Below are positions 38,131 to 49,600 of a DNA stretch of 64,000 nt, one piece after another (position 1 is the first letter of the stretch; every line of letters begins with the position of its first letter). The stretch covers positions 9,279,001-9,343,000 of the forward strand of contig JAJNNQ010000075.1 in NCBI GenBank assembly GCA_027886175.1, in the 5' to 3' direction. The stretch comes from Phylloscopus collybita (Eukaryota > Chordata > Aves > Passeriformes > Phylloscopidae). The position numbers and the translations under genes are program-made. Below the pieces are notes generated by a model that had not been told where the DNA came from, searched no databases, and saw only the letters and a list, made by a program, of their open reading frames with translations.

Positions 38131-39278
38131 GGAACATGAAGATAGCAGAAAACACATTGCTTCCCACTTTTCATTTTGCCTTATTTCCTTCCCCTTCCTT
38201 GTTTTCTTCCCTGACTGTGTTATCCTCTACTGCATCATCTGTGTCCTCCAGATGAAGTCCATCCACAAGCCAGGGGAGGGAAATGACACATCTAAAAGAC
38301 ATAGATGCACATTACAGCTGCTGTCCAACAAAGACACAGTGTGACATTACACTTTGTCCTTCCGTGCATGTCATCTCAAGGTCAGTAACTCCCACTACTT
38401 CCTAGCTGCAGCCACTGAAATTAAAATTAGTAAGCTTTGAGCCCCTTTAAATATCACAGAGGGAGGCCCAAATAACCATAAAGATAACATCTGCCTCAGA
38501 AATGGAAAGCCAAAGAAAAAAGCCCAGATAGAACCAGTTGCATAAAACACGTAAACTTTGGGCTACTCATTAAATGCAAAACACTTTCATGTAGGAGAAA
38601 AGTCTGTAACAGAAAATTTTAAAGCCCTGAAAATACAGTATTTTTTGTATCTACATTCCCTGTATCTTATATTTTTACAGGTCTGTAAAAACTAGTTATC
38701 TCTAACATAAGTAGAAATGCCACAGATTTACTGGGGTCACTTGGAAAGTTACCGGAAAGAGGTCATGCTTCCAATCACATTAAAATACTAACGTGCCCAG
38801 CAGTAGATTATGTTAATTTTTAAAGTAATTTTTAAGATTTGTAATGCAACACTTTACTCAATAGGATTTCTAAGCCTTCTTGGAGCTTATTAGTCTGCTT
38901 TTATAAACCAAATGTCAGCTTTATCAAAGTCAAATATTAATTATTAGTGATGGGTGAACCTCAAAAGGTTCAGAGGTTTGGTCTAGTTTGACTAGACAGG
39001 CATGAGACCAGCTGCTTGTGCAGATCATTTCGATGCCAGACTGGACTCCTGATTCTCCAAATGTTTCACAATTATTGCAGTGTAAGCACCCAGACAGAGC
39101 CTGCTGCCTTCTAGGAGGATACTGGAGCATCTTGAGATCAGCAAATGTGGGGCTGACTCATCATTGTCAGACTGTACCATCACAAACTCCCCACAGCATC
39201 CACTGCAGTGGGTGTGACAGAGTGCACTGCCATAAAAGTGCACCGTAAAAAACATGTACAGGGAGTAGGGATTAGAAC

Positions 39279-39321
39279 TATAAAGAGGAGAGGGGAGGGA
39301 GAGAGAAGGAGAGGGAAGGAA
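39279..39321. repeat. GA-rich tract
   Basis: Purine-only run (AGAGGAGAGGGGAGGG type) of about 40 bases. Confidence 0.85.
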
Positions 39322-39845
39322 ACATACTATGATATGCTGAAGTACTCTACTAATGAGTCAGAGAAGCCTTACAAATATTCCAGGACATACTTGTATAGAT
39401 TTGTATAAGCTCAATGACACATTAGGAGCCATAAACCCATGAGCCTGAACACAAATCAATATATTTGTAAGGGCTGTGCTTGAGCTGAGGAGTTCAGCCT
39501 CTGCTCAGGACTTATTGGCTCAACCAGGGTGACTTATTACTCCAGCAGAGCATGCCAACATGGCTATATGACTTTTGGGTTGAAGCTTGCAATAAAGAAT
39601 ACTGAGTGTGCCAGCATACATCAGTGAAGACAGGCCTCAGCAGGACATATGTGAGGAGCCAAGCTTTTGGCATGGAAGTATGATTACTTACAAGAAAATG
39701 AGAAAGTTCAATTTGTTTCTGTAATTCTGTGGATAACCAGGTGAGTTTTACTGCATGGCAAGATTTACTAGGAAAAGCTGTGAACACATTGAATAACCAG
39801 CAATAGGACTTCACCAGCTCATGCTCTTCCTTGTCCTGTAACAAT

Positions 39846-39875
39846 AATCCTTCAGAGCAGAATCCTTCAGAGCAG
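39846..39875. repeat. Perfect 15-base tandem duplication
   Basis: AATCCTTCAGAGCAG occurs twice head to tail with no differences (39846-39860 and 39861-39875). Confidence 0.92.
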
Positions 39876-39904
39876 AGGTAGAACGCTAGGTCTTTTCCTC
39901 TCCA

Positions 39905-39908
<4 letters not shown>

Positions 39909-39936
<28 letters not shown>
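39909..39936. repeat. Poly-T tract (28)
   Basis: Twenty-eight uninterrupted Ts. Confidence 0.97.
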
Positions 39937-39939
<3 letters not shown>

Positions 39940-40879
39940 TGAAGCTGTTGTTCTACATAATTATCACCATTACTACTTGTGGGAGCCACAGCAGATGATA
40001 AACATGCCAGCCCAGATTTCTTCTTCAGTGCCTAAGGGTGGCCCAACCCTTTCCCCTGTCACCTGTTGAATTTTTAAGCAGTGTATGCAGACCTTATAGA
40101 TGAGAAAGTTCCCTACATACACCCACCTCTTTATTGATTTTGAGGAAGCCTTCTGGTGGAGGGGGGAAGGCATTATTTCAAACTGACAGCCAAAACTCAC
40201 TGAAATTTCATCCTTCTGCTACCTTTTTTTCAGTCCTGCCATTGCATCCAGAGAGGAAAGTGAGCACTTGCATATCAGCTGTTGTTTGAGAAAGAAGGAC
40301 TGAGTTCTCTTTCATTTTGAGAAGCAACAGGCACATCCTTCCAGGGGATGGTTTCACCTGCATGAAAGAAGGTGGCCATGTCATTTCCATTTCCTGTGGG
40401 GAAATCTTTTCTTAGTGCTTCAACTTTTGAGAAAATTACAGAGGTTCTTATAACTTTCCTCATTCATTGCATGGAGAACTTTAAGACAAAGATACTTAAA
40501 TTTCTTTTCATAGTGAAAACCAGACACTGGAAAATGGGCACTGGTAACATGAAGTGTAAAACTCCACAGAAGATCTATGCCTAAGTAATAGGATAAATTG
40601 GTTGTGAAGCAAAATCTGAACCCAGCTCTCCCAAATCCCAGCTAATTCTATAGTTGTTGCACAAACTGCAGGAGCAAGGAAACATCAGCAACAATCTTCC
40701 CACGTCTACTTAGTGCAGAGTGCCTACATCTTCCCCCTTAGTGTGTGGAGATGGCCAGTGGTGGAGAAACATGGCTTTAGATGAATCTTTAGTTCACATC
40801 AACCCAGCTACACTTGTGACCTCAAGTCAGCACAAGAGCAGAGAGGTTTTAAGTAACTGTGTCAAAACCTGAGTCAGAT

Positions 40880-41210
40880 GCCTGTGACATTACAGCAGTA
40901 ACAGCAGCAGAAAGCACAAGAGTGTGTATGACCTTACAGGAGCAGCAGCCAGTGGAGGAGCAGATGTGATTTCAATCATATCAGTAAAAGAGACAGGCAC
41001 TGCAGAGGCAGATGGGCCTGTGACCGAGCAAAGGCAGCCAGCTGCAAGAGGGAAGATGCTGCTGCAAAGCTGGTGAGACAGATGCTACTTTGATGGGAGT
41101 AGGACTACAGCAAGACCTGCAGCAGCAAGACCTGCAGCAGATGCTGCAGCTGCCTCAGAGCAGTGGGTATGCAGTGTTTAAGATGCAGCTGCAGCTGCAG
41201 GTGCTCTTTG
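40880..41210. repeat. Degenerate CAG/GCAGCA-rich region
   Basis: Many CAGCAG, CTGCAG and GCAGCT motifs over about 330 bases, including a clear duplication of CAGCAAGACCTG near 41109-41140 and CTGCAGCTGCAGG near 41190. The array is interrupted throughout, no long open frame spans it, and it could be a decayed trinucleotide or minisatellite array. I see no glutamine-tract gene here. Confidence 0.6.
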
Positions 41211-42218
41211 CTTCTGAATTCCTAGTGGTCACCACTTGCTGAATGGGGACAAGTTCTTTTACTTTTACACAATAATTTCTGCAAATTATTGGGGTGTGGC
41301 AATGCATGGCACTAAAATGAGACCAGGATTACATTTCTCAGTGATGAACAGCCACTACCCCACTTCACAACAGCATTTACAGACCACTCAGTGGAGTGAA
41401 AAAGACAGTAAAGAGTTACTCCGAAAGATCCTATCTGTACCCCTTTTGCTATTTTGTAACTGAGAGTATTTTATACCCCAGCCTTCTCTGTGAGTGTAGA
41501 CTCTTAGCTGGAGGAGAAAGTGACTCTGACACTTGCTGAAACTTTCTCCATAGATTGGATTGCTCCCAGGTTTTCATCAGCTGAATGTCTCCATGCCCAG
41601 CCTAGGTCCTCTCAGCCTTGTGACAGTCCTCTGTTCAGTGCAGAGAGGGACTATTTCATTAGATAGGTAGTAGAAATTATGCAAGCCTTTACCAAATATG
41701 GCACAACATTCTGACAGTTTGGGACATATCAAGAAAAAAAGACAATATCCAAAGCATGAAATTTTGTCGTGAAGTAGTTTTTGTTCAATGTCCTTTCTCA
41801 GAAGCTATGCATTCAATATGAGCATCTGGATTTTTCCAATATTCTTCTGGTAGAAGAAAAGCTTCAACACTAAAATTCAAAGATTTTTGAAACTGGAAGG
41901 TAAACAGGAAAATAATGCTCTCCATGGCCTTGAGATCATGGTGAAGGAAGAGTGGATACTACAGCCACAGCCAGTTACAAAGATGTGCTTTGTTCGTTTG
42001 AGGAGAGTCTCAGTTCTCTTTGAAAAAAAAAAAAAAGGTGATGTTTTCATTCACTATCCATTATAAACAACTTAAAGAAATATTCAAATATTTCTAAGTC
42101 ATTCTAGGCAAACATTTGCAAACTGTGTGTACAGATAAGCCCTTGAGAAGTAACTTGATTCTTCTTAGTTACACCGTAATAATTGATATGACAAGCCCCA
42201 AATTTCTTCCTTTCCCTC

Positions 42219-42243
42219 TTTTTTTTTTTTTTTTTTTTTTTTT
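42219..42243. repeat. Poly-T tract (25)
   Basis: Twenty-five uninterrupted Ts after a CT-rich lead-in. Confidence 0.97.
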
Positions 42244-43113
42244 CCCTTTATTTCTAACTGTAATTTCTATTCAAATGAAATCTTAAATATTCTGCCCTGA
42301 CCTTTGCTGGAAGGAACTTAATTACCTGTGGAGTTTACATAAATTATATGGCCTGTTTGTTTAAAATTAATATTACACAGAGATCAATAGAGCCATGGAA
42401 CATCAGTATAAAATGGCCTCTTGCAAATGCCACCAAAGGTCACAAAATTCTTTCTGGAAAAAGGGGACGAGAGACATGGTGTGGCACATTCCTGTTGTCA
42501 GTCCAGTGTATGTCACTGCTGCTGCCTCTGCAGCCACTCAGGGATGATTTATCAGCTGTTAGAGGACACTTAGTACAAACACACTATGAGAACCAGCTGA
42601 GGAAAAATTAATTGAATGCAGTTATGACTGCAATTCATCATTCTCAAAAAAATGGCTCAAAAAGTGGGAGAAGGATGATACATTGACCACAGCTCAGATA
42701 AACTGCTTTTCATAATACTCTTTGGAAACAACATCTTGCTCCCAGAAATGAAATACCAGTTACCTTGTGGAAAAGGCAGCTCTTCTTCTTGGTTTATGAA
42801 AAAGAGAGGACACACACAGTATGCACAGTCAAAAGACTCATTAGAAATCACATGCTTGTAGCTTGGTAGAGCTGCTTTCTGTGTGCCCTAGGTCTTGTTT
42901 ACCAGCAAGTTTGAGTTTATTCTCATATTAGGTTGACAGATTTAATGCAGTGAAAGTGCAACACAGTCAACACTTCCTGGCTGATCAAGACTAGATGGAG
43001 TGCCAAGAAAACATTTCCCCATGTTAAAAAGAAAATGGGTTGGGAGAACAGAGAAGAAAGAAATAAACAGTATCCTGCTGCTAGAGCAGTGACATAAAAT
43101 GGGGTATTGATTT

Positions 43114-44135
43114 TGTGTGGTCAGGTTTTGGTAGTGGGAGGCTACAGGGGTAGCTTTTGTGAGAAGCTGCCAGAAGCTTCTTCCCCCATGTCTGGCAGGG
43201 CCAATGGCTGGCAGCTCCAAGACAGACATGCCACTGGTCAAGGCTGGACCAGTTAGAAATTATGAAAACACCTCGGTCACAACACACATAAGAAGAAAAA
43301 GAAGGTATTGTGCAAATGTAATTGCAGCCAGAGAAGACTGGGGAGAGAACATGTGAGAACAGCCCTGCAGATACCCAGGTCAGTGGAGAGGGAGGGGCAG
43401 GAGGAGCTCCAGGCAGCAGAGTTGAGATTCTCCTGCAGCCCATGGTGAAGACCATGGTGAGGCAGCTGTGCCCTTGAGGCCGTGGAGATCCATGGGCATG
43501 GAGTGATCCACCTGCAGATCATGGAGGAGATTCACACCAGAGCAGATGAATGCCTGAGAGGAGGCTGTGACTCCATGGGATGTCCATGGCAGGGACCTTC
43601 AGACAAACAGAGGGAGGAGCCTGTGCTGGAGCTGGTTTCTTGGTAGGACTCGTGACATTGTGGGGGCCCACAGTGGAGCAGCCCATTCTTGCAGGACTGC
43701 ACCCCAAGGAAGAGGGACCCACATTGCAGAAGTTTGTGGAGAACATGGGAGGTACCTCACACTGGAGCAGGAGAAGGACTCTTCTCCCTAAGCACCAGCA
43801 GGAGCAATCTGTGCTAAACTGACTGTAAACCCCATTCCACCTCCTGTGCTGCTGGGGCAGGAGGTCGGGGTGGGAACGAGAGAGGGACGGGGGAAAGTGT
43901 TTTTAGGACCTTACTTTACTTCTCATTATCCTGCTTTGATTTTGTTAGTAAAAATTCAATTAATATCCCCAGTTTGAGCCTGGTTTGACTGTGATGGTAT
44001 TTAGTGATCTCTCATGGTCCTTATCTTAACCCCTGAACCCTTTGTTATATTTTCTCTCCCCTGTCCAGTTGCAGAGGGGAGTGATAAAGAGGCTTTGGTG
44101 GGTGCCTGGCATCTAGACAAGGTCAACCCACTACA
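43114..44135 (+). mobile_element. Solo LTR of an avian ERVL (class III) endogenous retrovirus
   Basis: About 1 kb matching, from memory, the common bird ERVL LTR. It starts at a TGTGTGG near 43114, followed by GGTAGTGGGAGGCTACAGGGG and GTGAGAAGCTGCCAGAAGCTT. The middle part has several imperfect units of the form CCATGG..GGAGCAG (43430-43780). The 3' part has CCTGCTTTGATTTTGTTAG, TTATATTTTCTCTCCCCTGTCCAG, GTGATAAAGAGGCTTTGGTGGG and GGTCAACCCACTACA, ending in the expected CA. No gag, pol or env sequence adjoins it, so it is probably the product of LTR-LTR recombination. No target-site duplication is visible, and the polyadenylation signal expected near 43950 is degraded to AGTAAAAATTC, both pointing to an old insertion. 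Open frames inside are LTR sequence, not genes. Confidence 0.85.
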
Positions 44136-44736
44136 ATCTCCAAAGACTGAACTACATCTGAGTCAAACCATGGAGTTCAACTGCAGTTTTCCACTGAGAA
44201 ACCTTGGTTTTTAACAATAAATGGCCATATTCAGACCCTCACCAGAGTTAAGCACCAGATACAAAACTTTTTGCTAATCTTGCTAATGTGAGGGGCGATT
44301 TTCACAAGTCTTCACAAACTAGCAACTCCCATTGTGACATATTTTGAAAGAGACTATTAATCAGTGTACAGAGTTCTTAGGATTTCTAACCAATTAGCTC
44401 TGTGCCAAAATAGGAACTGAGCTTTTATGAAAATCAGCTCCTCACTGTGGTAATTAGCAGGGTTGTTTTATTTTTTCACTGCAAGAGGTGGGCAGAGAGA
44501 TTTTAACTTGACTTTGAGACCTGCAGGCTGTATTTCCTGTCTCTGAAAGAAGGAAAAAGCAAAGTAGTACCCTCATTCTTCAACTGTGATGCAGTTCTCT
44601 GGTGACAACCATATTTTGTGTCATGGTGTGAAAGTCTTTCTCAGCTCTGCTTGGGATAAACTTCTATTGGGAAGTGAGACTTACCAGCTTTATCTCCAGG
44701 GTATGAATTTTTGGGGCTATAATAAACATAGATTAT

Positions 44737-44758
44737 AAACCAACTGAAAAGTTGGTTT
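44737..44758. repeat. 9-base inverted repeat with GAAA loop
   Basis: AAACCAACT (44737-44745), loop GAAA, then AGTTGGTTT (44750-44758), an exact reverse complement. As RNA this would be a stable GNRA-type tetraloop hairpin, closed by a T-A pair. Confidence 0.65.
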
Positions 44759-46162
44759 TATTGCATTTCTACACAATAGAGCACAAAAGCACTTGACCAA
44801 AGACTTCTGTTCTACAAAGCAGTACAGCATGCAATTTCATACATAGGAAGATTACTTGAAGCTATACAATCTGGAGCTTCATTCAGAGTATGGTTGGATT
44901 CAGGCCCTTGGTTTGATCCACTGTGGAGAGGAGGCTCAGAAGCTGAATTGAAGTGGGATAAAACTTGGATGTTTAAAAGGCCCCAAAATCCAAGCAGAGT
45001 TTTGATGTGGAATTATGCTCTGAACAGCATTAGCAATATTAGCAATCTTTTAATTACTGTGTGAGCCTCTTTGGGCAAGCCTGCAGTCAGAACACCATGC
45101 TGAGGGAGTATTCAAACAGAAATGATACATTCAGGGTAATAAAACTCCCATTGTTTCTATGTCCTATAATAAAGCCTGTAAACCACAGATGCGATCAAGA
45201 CCATATTTTGCAGGGCACTGCACATACAAGCAGGATGAGACAGGCTTTCCTCTGCTCACAGACCAACGAGAGAGGGAGGAAAATGGGTGAGGATGAAGGA
45301 AAGGGACTTGTGTCCATGCCCAGCTTGACAGCAGCAGAGCCCAGCTCTGCCTTCTCAGTCACAGCCCTGCAGAGGGGGAAGTACTTCCCACAAGTACCAA
45401 CTGCAGCTCAGATGGATGTTTTAGGTTCCAGTTACAAAAGGAGGCCTTAATGGGCAGCTTTCTTTGCTGGCTTGGAGCCTAGTGAGCAGAGGAGGTCTGT
45501 CCACTCACATGAGCAGATATGCACACTTAGAGTGTGGCTGGGATTTTACCAACCGGGATGGGCTGCACCTGGTCCCTTGTGCAGGGACAACTGGAAATGA
45601 TCTACCAAGTGTCTGTCAAGCAATGGAGGACACTGATTTCTGGTGTAAAACCACAGTTCATATAATTAACTAATGAGAAAATCTTCGAGTTTTTCACCTA
45701 TGTCCCATTTGGCATTGTTGATGGTGTAGGTTAAGTGGAACATGAAAACTTTCATGTACATTCTGTGCCACTGCCAAACTTTGGTATCACCAGCCCTGAG
45801 GCAGGCTGCTAACTCTCAGGCTTCACAACAGATCTCTGAGGATTTCTACCTTTTTTGTCAAGTGACAATTGTACCAATACCAGCCCATTTGGACACAGGA
45901 AGAGGTGAAATCTACCAGAAGCCTGGAGATAAGTGCCATTTGGTGAGTGGATTCATGTTGGAGCATCCCACTCACCAGCCAGGAGGCATGTTCATACCTT
46001 CAGCTTCATCTGTGAAGACCTCATGACCACCATTGAATTTTGAGTGAGTCTTTAGCTGGTTTTGTGCTTCAAGGGGGTAAAGGATAAGAATCATCATCAT
46101 CATCTTTGCTGCAACAGCAGAGCATTGTAGCTCAGTCCTGATATTCTGTGTTGTTCAGTGTT

Positions 46163-46240
46163 TTTTGTTGTTGTTGTTGGGGTTTTGTTTGTTGCTTGTT
46201 TGTTTTGGTTTGTGGTTTTTTGTTTGTTTGGGGTTTTTTT
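46163..46240. repeat. GTT/GTTT-rich low-complexity tract
   Basis: TTG trinucleotides pass into GTTT units with G-run interruptions. Nearly free of C and A. Confidence 0.92.
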
Positions 46241-46606
46241 CCTACTTCCTAAGAGAAGACCATGATGTCTTATCAATAGATTGCAGTGGTAGTGACACAG
46301 GACTTTAACTCAGGAAGGTGTATTTAAATCCTTTTTATTTCCTTAAGGACGATGTGGTATTCTAATGTGAAAGGTCCAGAAAAGGTCCACAAAACGATGT
46401 TAAACACTGCTTCCAGTACAACTTTAAAGTTTGATTATGCAATTACATGATAACCTGTAAGAGAAGGCTAAGAGGGGATTACTGGTTAATTTCTCTTGTG
46501 GGTCAGGATACCATCACCAGAGATATTAAAGCAGTTTACAGGCTGTATGATTCATTCTACAGAGGAAGGAACACACTTGAAAATAAAATTAAATTGATGA
46601 TGTAAA

Positions 46607-46676
46607 CTGAGTTGCAGCAGGTTTTTATCTGTGCATGTTACATCAGTGTAAATCTATGCAAAAACCTGCAACTCAG
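46607..46676. repeat. 70-base fold-back (imperfect palindrome), pre-miRNA- or MITE-relic-like
   Basis: Left arm CTGAGTTGCA+GCA+GGTTTTT (46607-46626) pairs with right arm AAAAACCTGCAACTCAG (46660-46676) over 17 pairs, with GCA as a 3-base bulge. Inside, GCAT (46632-46635) pairs with ATGC, and TTACA/TGTAA closes a TCAG loop at the apex. The length and the stem/bulge/loop layout are within the range of a microRNA precursor. However, the apex TTACATCAGTGTAAATC resembles, from memory, the TTACACCAGTGTAAATC core of an old palindromic amniote repeat, so a decayed DNA-transposon-like element is the more economical reading. Confidence 0.6.
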
Positions 46677-49600
46677 CTTGGCCCCTTTAGGCATTTCTAA
46701 ATATTTTCAATTAATACATAAAAATTGAAAATCTTGAATACCAGAAAATATATTACAGACATTATCATCTTTGGCATAATAAAAATTAAAACCAGCATTG
46801 AACATAAAGCATATTTTACCACATCTAACTTTAGCTATGATTACAAATTCCCATCATTCCTTCACCAATAATTTCAAGTTTTAGCCCAAGGCAAAACCTT
46901 TTTGGCATTCTCCTTGTATTACCCATCACAGAATATGTCAATTTTAGTACCTAGGTCTTTTCATGTGCCTTTCCTTGAGGTGAAATCCTTAGCTATGAAG
47001 TGGCTGTGGCACTTCACCCAGTTTTCCAATGATTTTCATGCAATTCCAGCCTGTAATCAAGCAGAGCAAATGTTTATGCACAGAGCCGAAACAAATCAGC
47101 ACTGATGCCACCACTGAGAACTGAGTGACCTTTGGCAGAGGAGCCCAGCTTCCAAGGTTCAGCAGGCAATGAGGATTAATTTTATGGTCTGGGCAGAGTC
47201 CTGAATTCCAAGCATAGAAATTGGATGTTTGTAATAAGCTATTTACAGTTGCAGTTCTATTATTTTTATTGGTCCTCAAGGACCCACAAACAATGCTGCA
47301 CATTTTGGTCACTGTCTCCTAACTCATTGTGTATTCACTGTCTCCATAAATAGATATTGCTTGTTGGACAGAATCCTCCATCTCTCTCTCAAAGCAAGGA
47401 GCCATTGGGCTAAGAATTGCAGAGGCTGAAAGAAAAGAGACAGTTTTCTCAGCTCCCACATGGAGTGGCTATAACTCTGTCACCAGGGGAAAAGCTGGGA
47501 ACTATATGAACAACCACAGCATTTTAGTAACACATATTTGCAGAATGTCCAAAAGAGGAAAATTCTGTCAGAACTTAGAGGATAAAACACTCTGATGAAA
47601 TCTTTTCACAGTGTTGCTATCAAAGCCTTTCCTCACTTCTCTCTGGTACCTGAATACCACAGACAGGACATTCAGCACATTTTGTCTTTGCTTGCAGTTT
47701 TCATCTAATGTATGAAGCCCAGGCAAAGCTCTATGGAAAACTCATTCTAGGTAGATGTATAAAGTGTGCTGGTGTATGAGGTAAGAGTAATTTTTCCCGC
47801 ATGCCCACCCTAAAAGCTGCAGATTGAGAGCCTGCAGATGCACAGTTCTGGAGTCCTGGCTGGAGCTGACATTATAAACCTGAACTCTGCCAGGCAACAT
47901 TTTACGGTCACTCAGCTTTTCTTCCTCCATGAATCTGTAGAATCTTCCAAATGCTAAGTAGAGGTAGGACAAATTTATCAAGCATGAAGCTGGGAAGCTT
48001 CAAATACAAGGAATGTCTTGGATCCACTGCAGTTTGAGCAGCAAAATTGGTCCATATGCTGCTCTTTAAAACTCTTTTCATGAACCAGTCTCACAAGGTA
48101 ACTGATAGATGTATTATACTGTAATAATGTTAACTACATGTTAAAGCAAAAATGGACAATGACTGCAGCAAACACCAACAGAGAAATTGCAGATTAAATT
48201 AGAAAGAGATTTTTTTTCCCACACTTTCCAATTAAATTGCAGGGGACATTAATCAAGAACTGGGATAGGTAGAGGATTTGCTGTATACTCCAGTCCAAAC
48301 TTGTGTCATCATTATATTGATATTATCAGTATAATATCTTCATGGAAAATTACAGGAGTGAAATGAAAGAAACAGCATGGGAAGAGTCCAGACCCTCAGT
48401 CAGTAATGTTCAGAGGACCAGAGAGAGAAACCCATAGTCAATTATTAACCAAGGTCAATATTTATGGCACAGGGAATCATTTTAAGTGTACATTATTCAT
48501 GTAGAGACTTGTAATGAGCACTTCATGCTTGAATAGAGAATGTATATACTGGGATAATTTTAATAAGAAAGCTCATAGGAAACAGGATATATCTCCTCGG
48601 AAATGGTCTCTGTGTCTGTCTGTCTCTCACTCTTGCTCCCATTGAATCCGTCAATATTTTCTACCATTACAATTCATGATCAGAAATATCCTTCAGCTGG
48701 AAGTTGGTAAGAATGGAATGAGATGTTTTAGACTTTGGTTTTGAAGCTCCTATTTATGCAAACTGAATCCAGACTGTGGATTTTTCGTGAAAAAATGGTA
48801 ATGTAACCTAAATTATGTGAGGAACTTCAGCTATCCATTCCACATATCCAAACAGACAGAGGCCACTGCTGGGAGCATTTTCCTTGCTCAGTTTGATGAA
48901 GTTTCTGAATCACACTTCCACTTGCTTCGTGAATCCTTCCTCTTCCTGGAGTGTGTATCAAGGATAAGGATGTGAGAAACACTCTTGAACTAGGAAATGA
49001 CAGCTTTGCTGTGACAACTGCTGAAGAAACAAGTGGCTGGGTTATATGACTGTAACATATGAGCCCCTGCATTTGGGATTTGGCTTGTATTCCACACATT
49101 CATACAGCATCAGTCATTCACTAAGAGCCTGCTCTTTATGCTGTTGCTCTCACACACACAGAAGAATATCACGGTATGCTGAGTCAGGATTTAAAGGAAT
49201 CTAGGCATGTAAAGGTGCTGAATGGCTTCTAATAGGATTTCCAAACATGCCTAAGCACACAACTTCTGAAAGACACCTCTGAAAACCCCATAAACGAGCT
49301 ACATGCACCTTAAAGTGCTTGAAAATCTTATAATTGAAAGCAAGTACATTTCTTGCACTCTTTGCCTGTGATTTTCAACAGGGGCTGAAGAGCTTTAAGT
49401 GTTCTGGACTCTTTAGTTGTTGTGTCCTTTGAAAATCCCAGCCTAAGACCTTATCCATTGCCAACAACATCAAAGAGAGGAAGCTCAGCAAAGTGATTTA
49501 GAAGTTGGTACTAACAAGCACTCTAAATCAATCCAAAACATGTCTCATGCTGGGTGATGTCTGCTATTGATCAAAGGGACAGGACAAGTCAAGTCAAGGA

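Larger units (their letters stand above)
30785..43113. other. Unique sequence with several simple repeats, no gene recognised
   Basis: Includes (GT)16 at 31405, the C/A-rich array at 32773, a 17-base hairpin at 33402-33441, ATT repeats at 34150-34173, a possible conserved stretch at 36620-36970, a short (GT) run at 37518-37534, an AP-1-centred palindrome at 38110-38130, a GA-rich run at 39279-39321, a 15-base tandem duplication at 39846-39875, poly-T tracts at 39909 and 42219, and a CAG-rich stretch at about 40880-41210. Open frames do not exceed 112 codons and none is recognisable. Confidence 0.5.

Noticed and set aside
43081..43822. Cluster of open frames on both strands
   Set aside because: They lie inside the ERVL LTR. 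LTRs of this family do not encode protein.
45061..45450. 129-codon plus-strand open frame
   Set aside because: No domain, no signal peptide, no flanking splice sites that preserve the frame.
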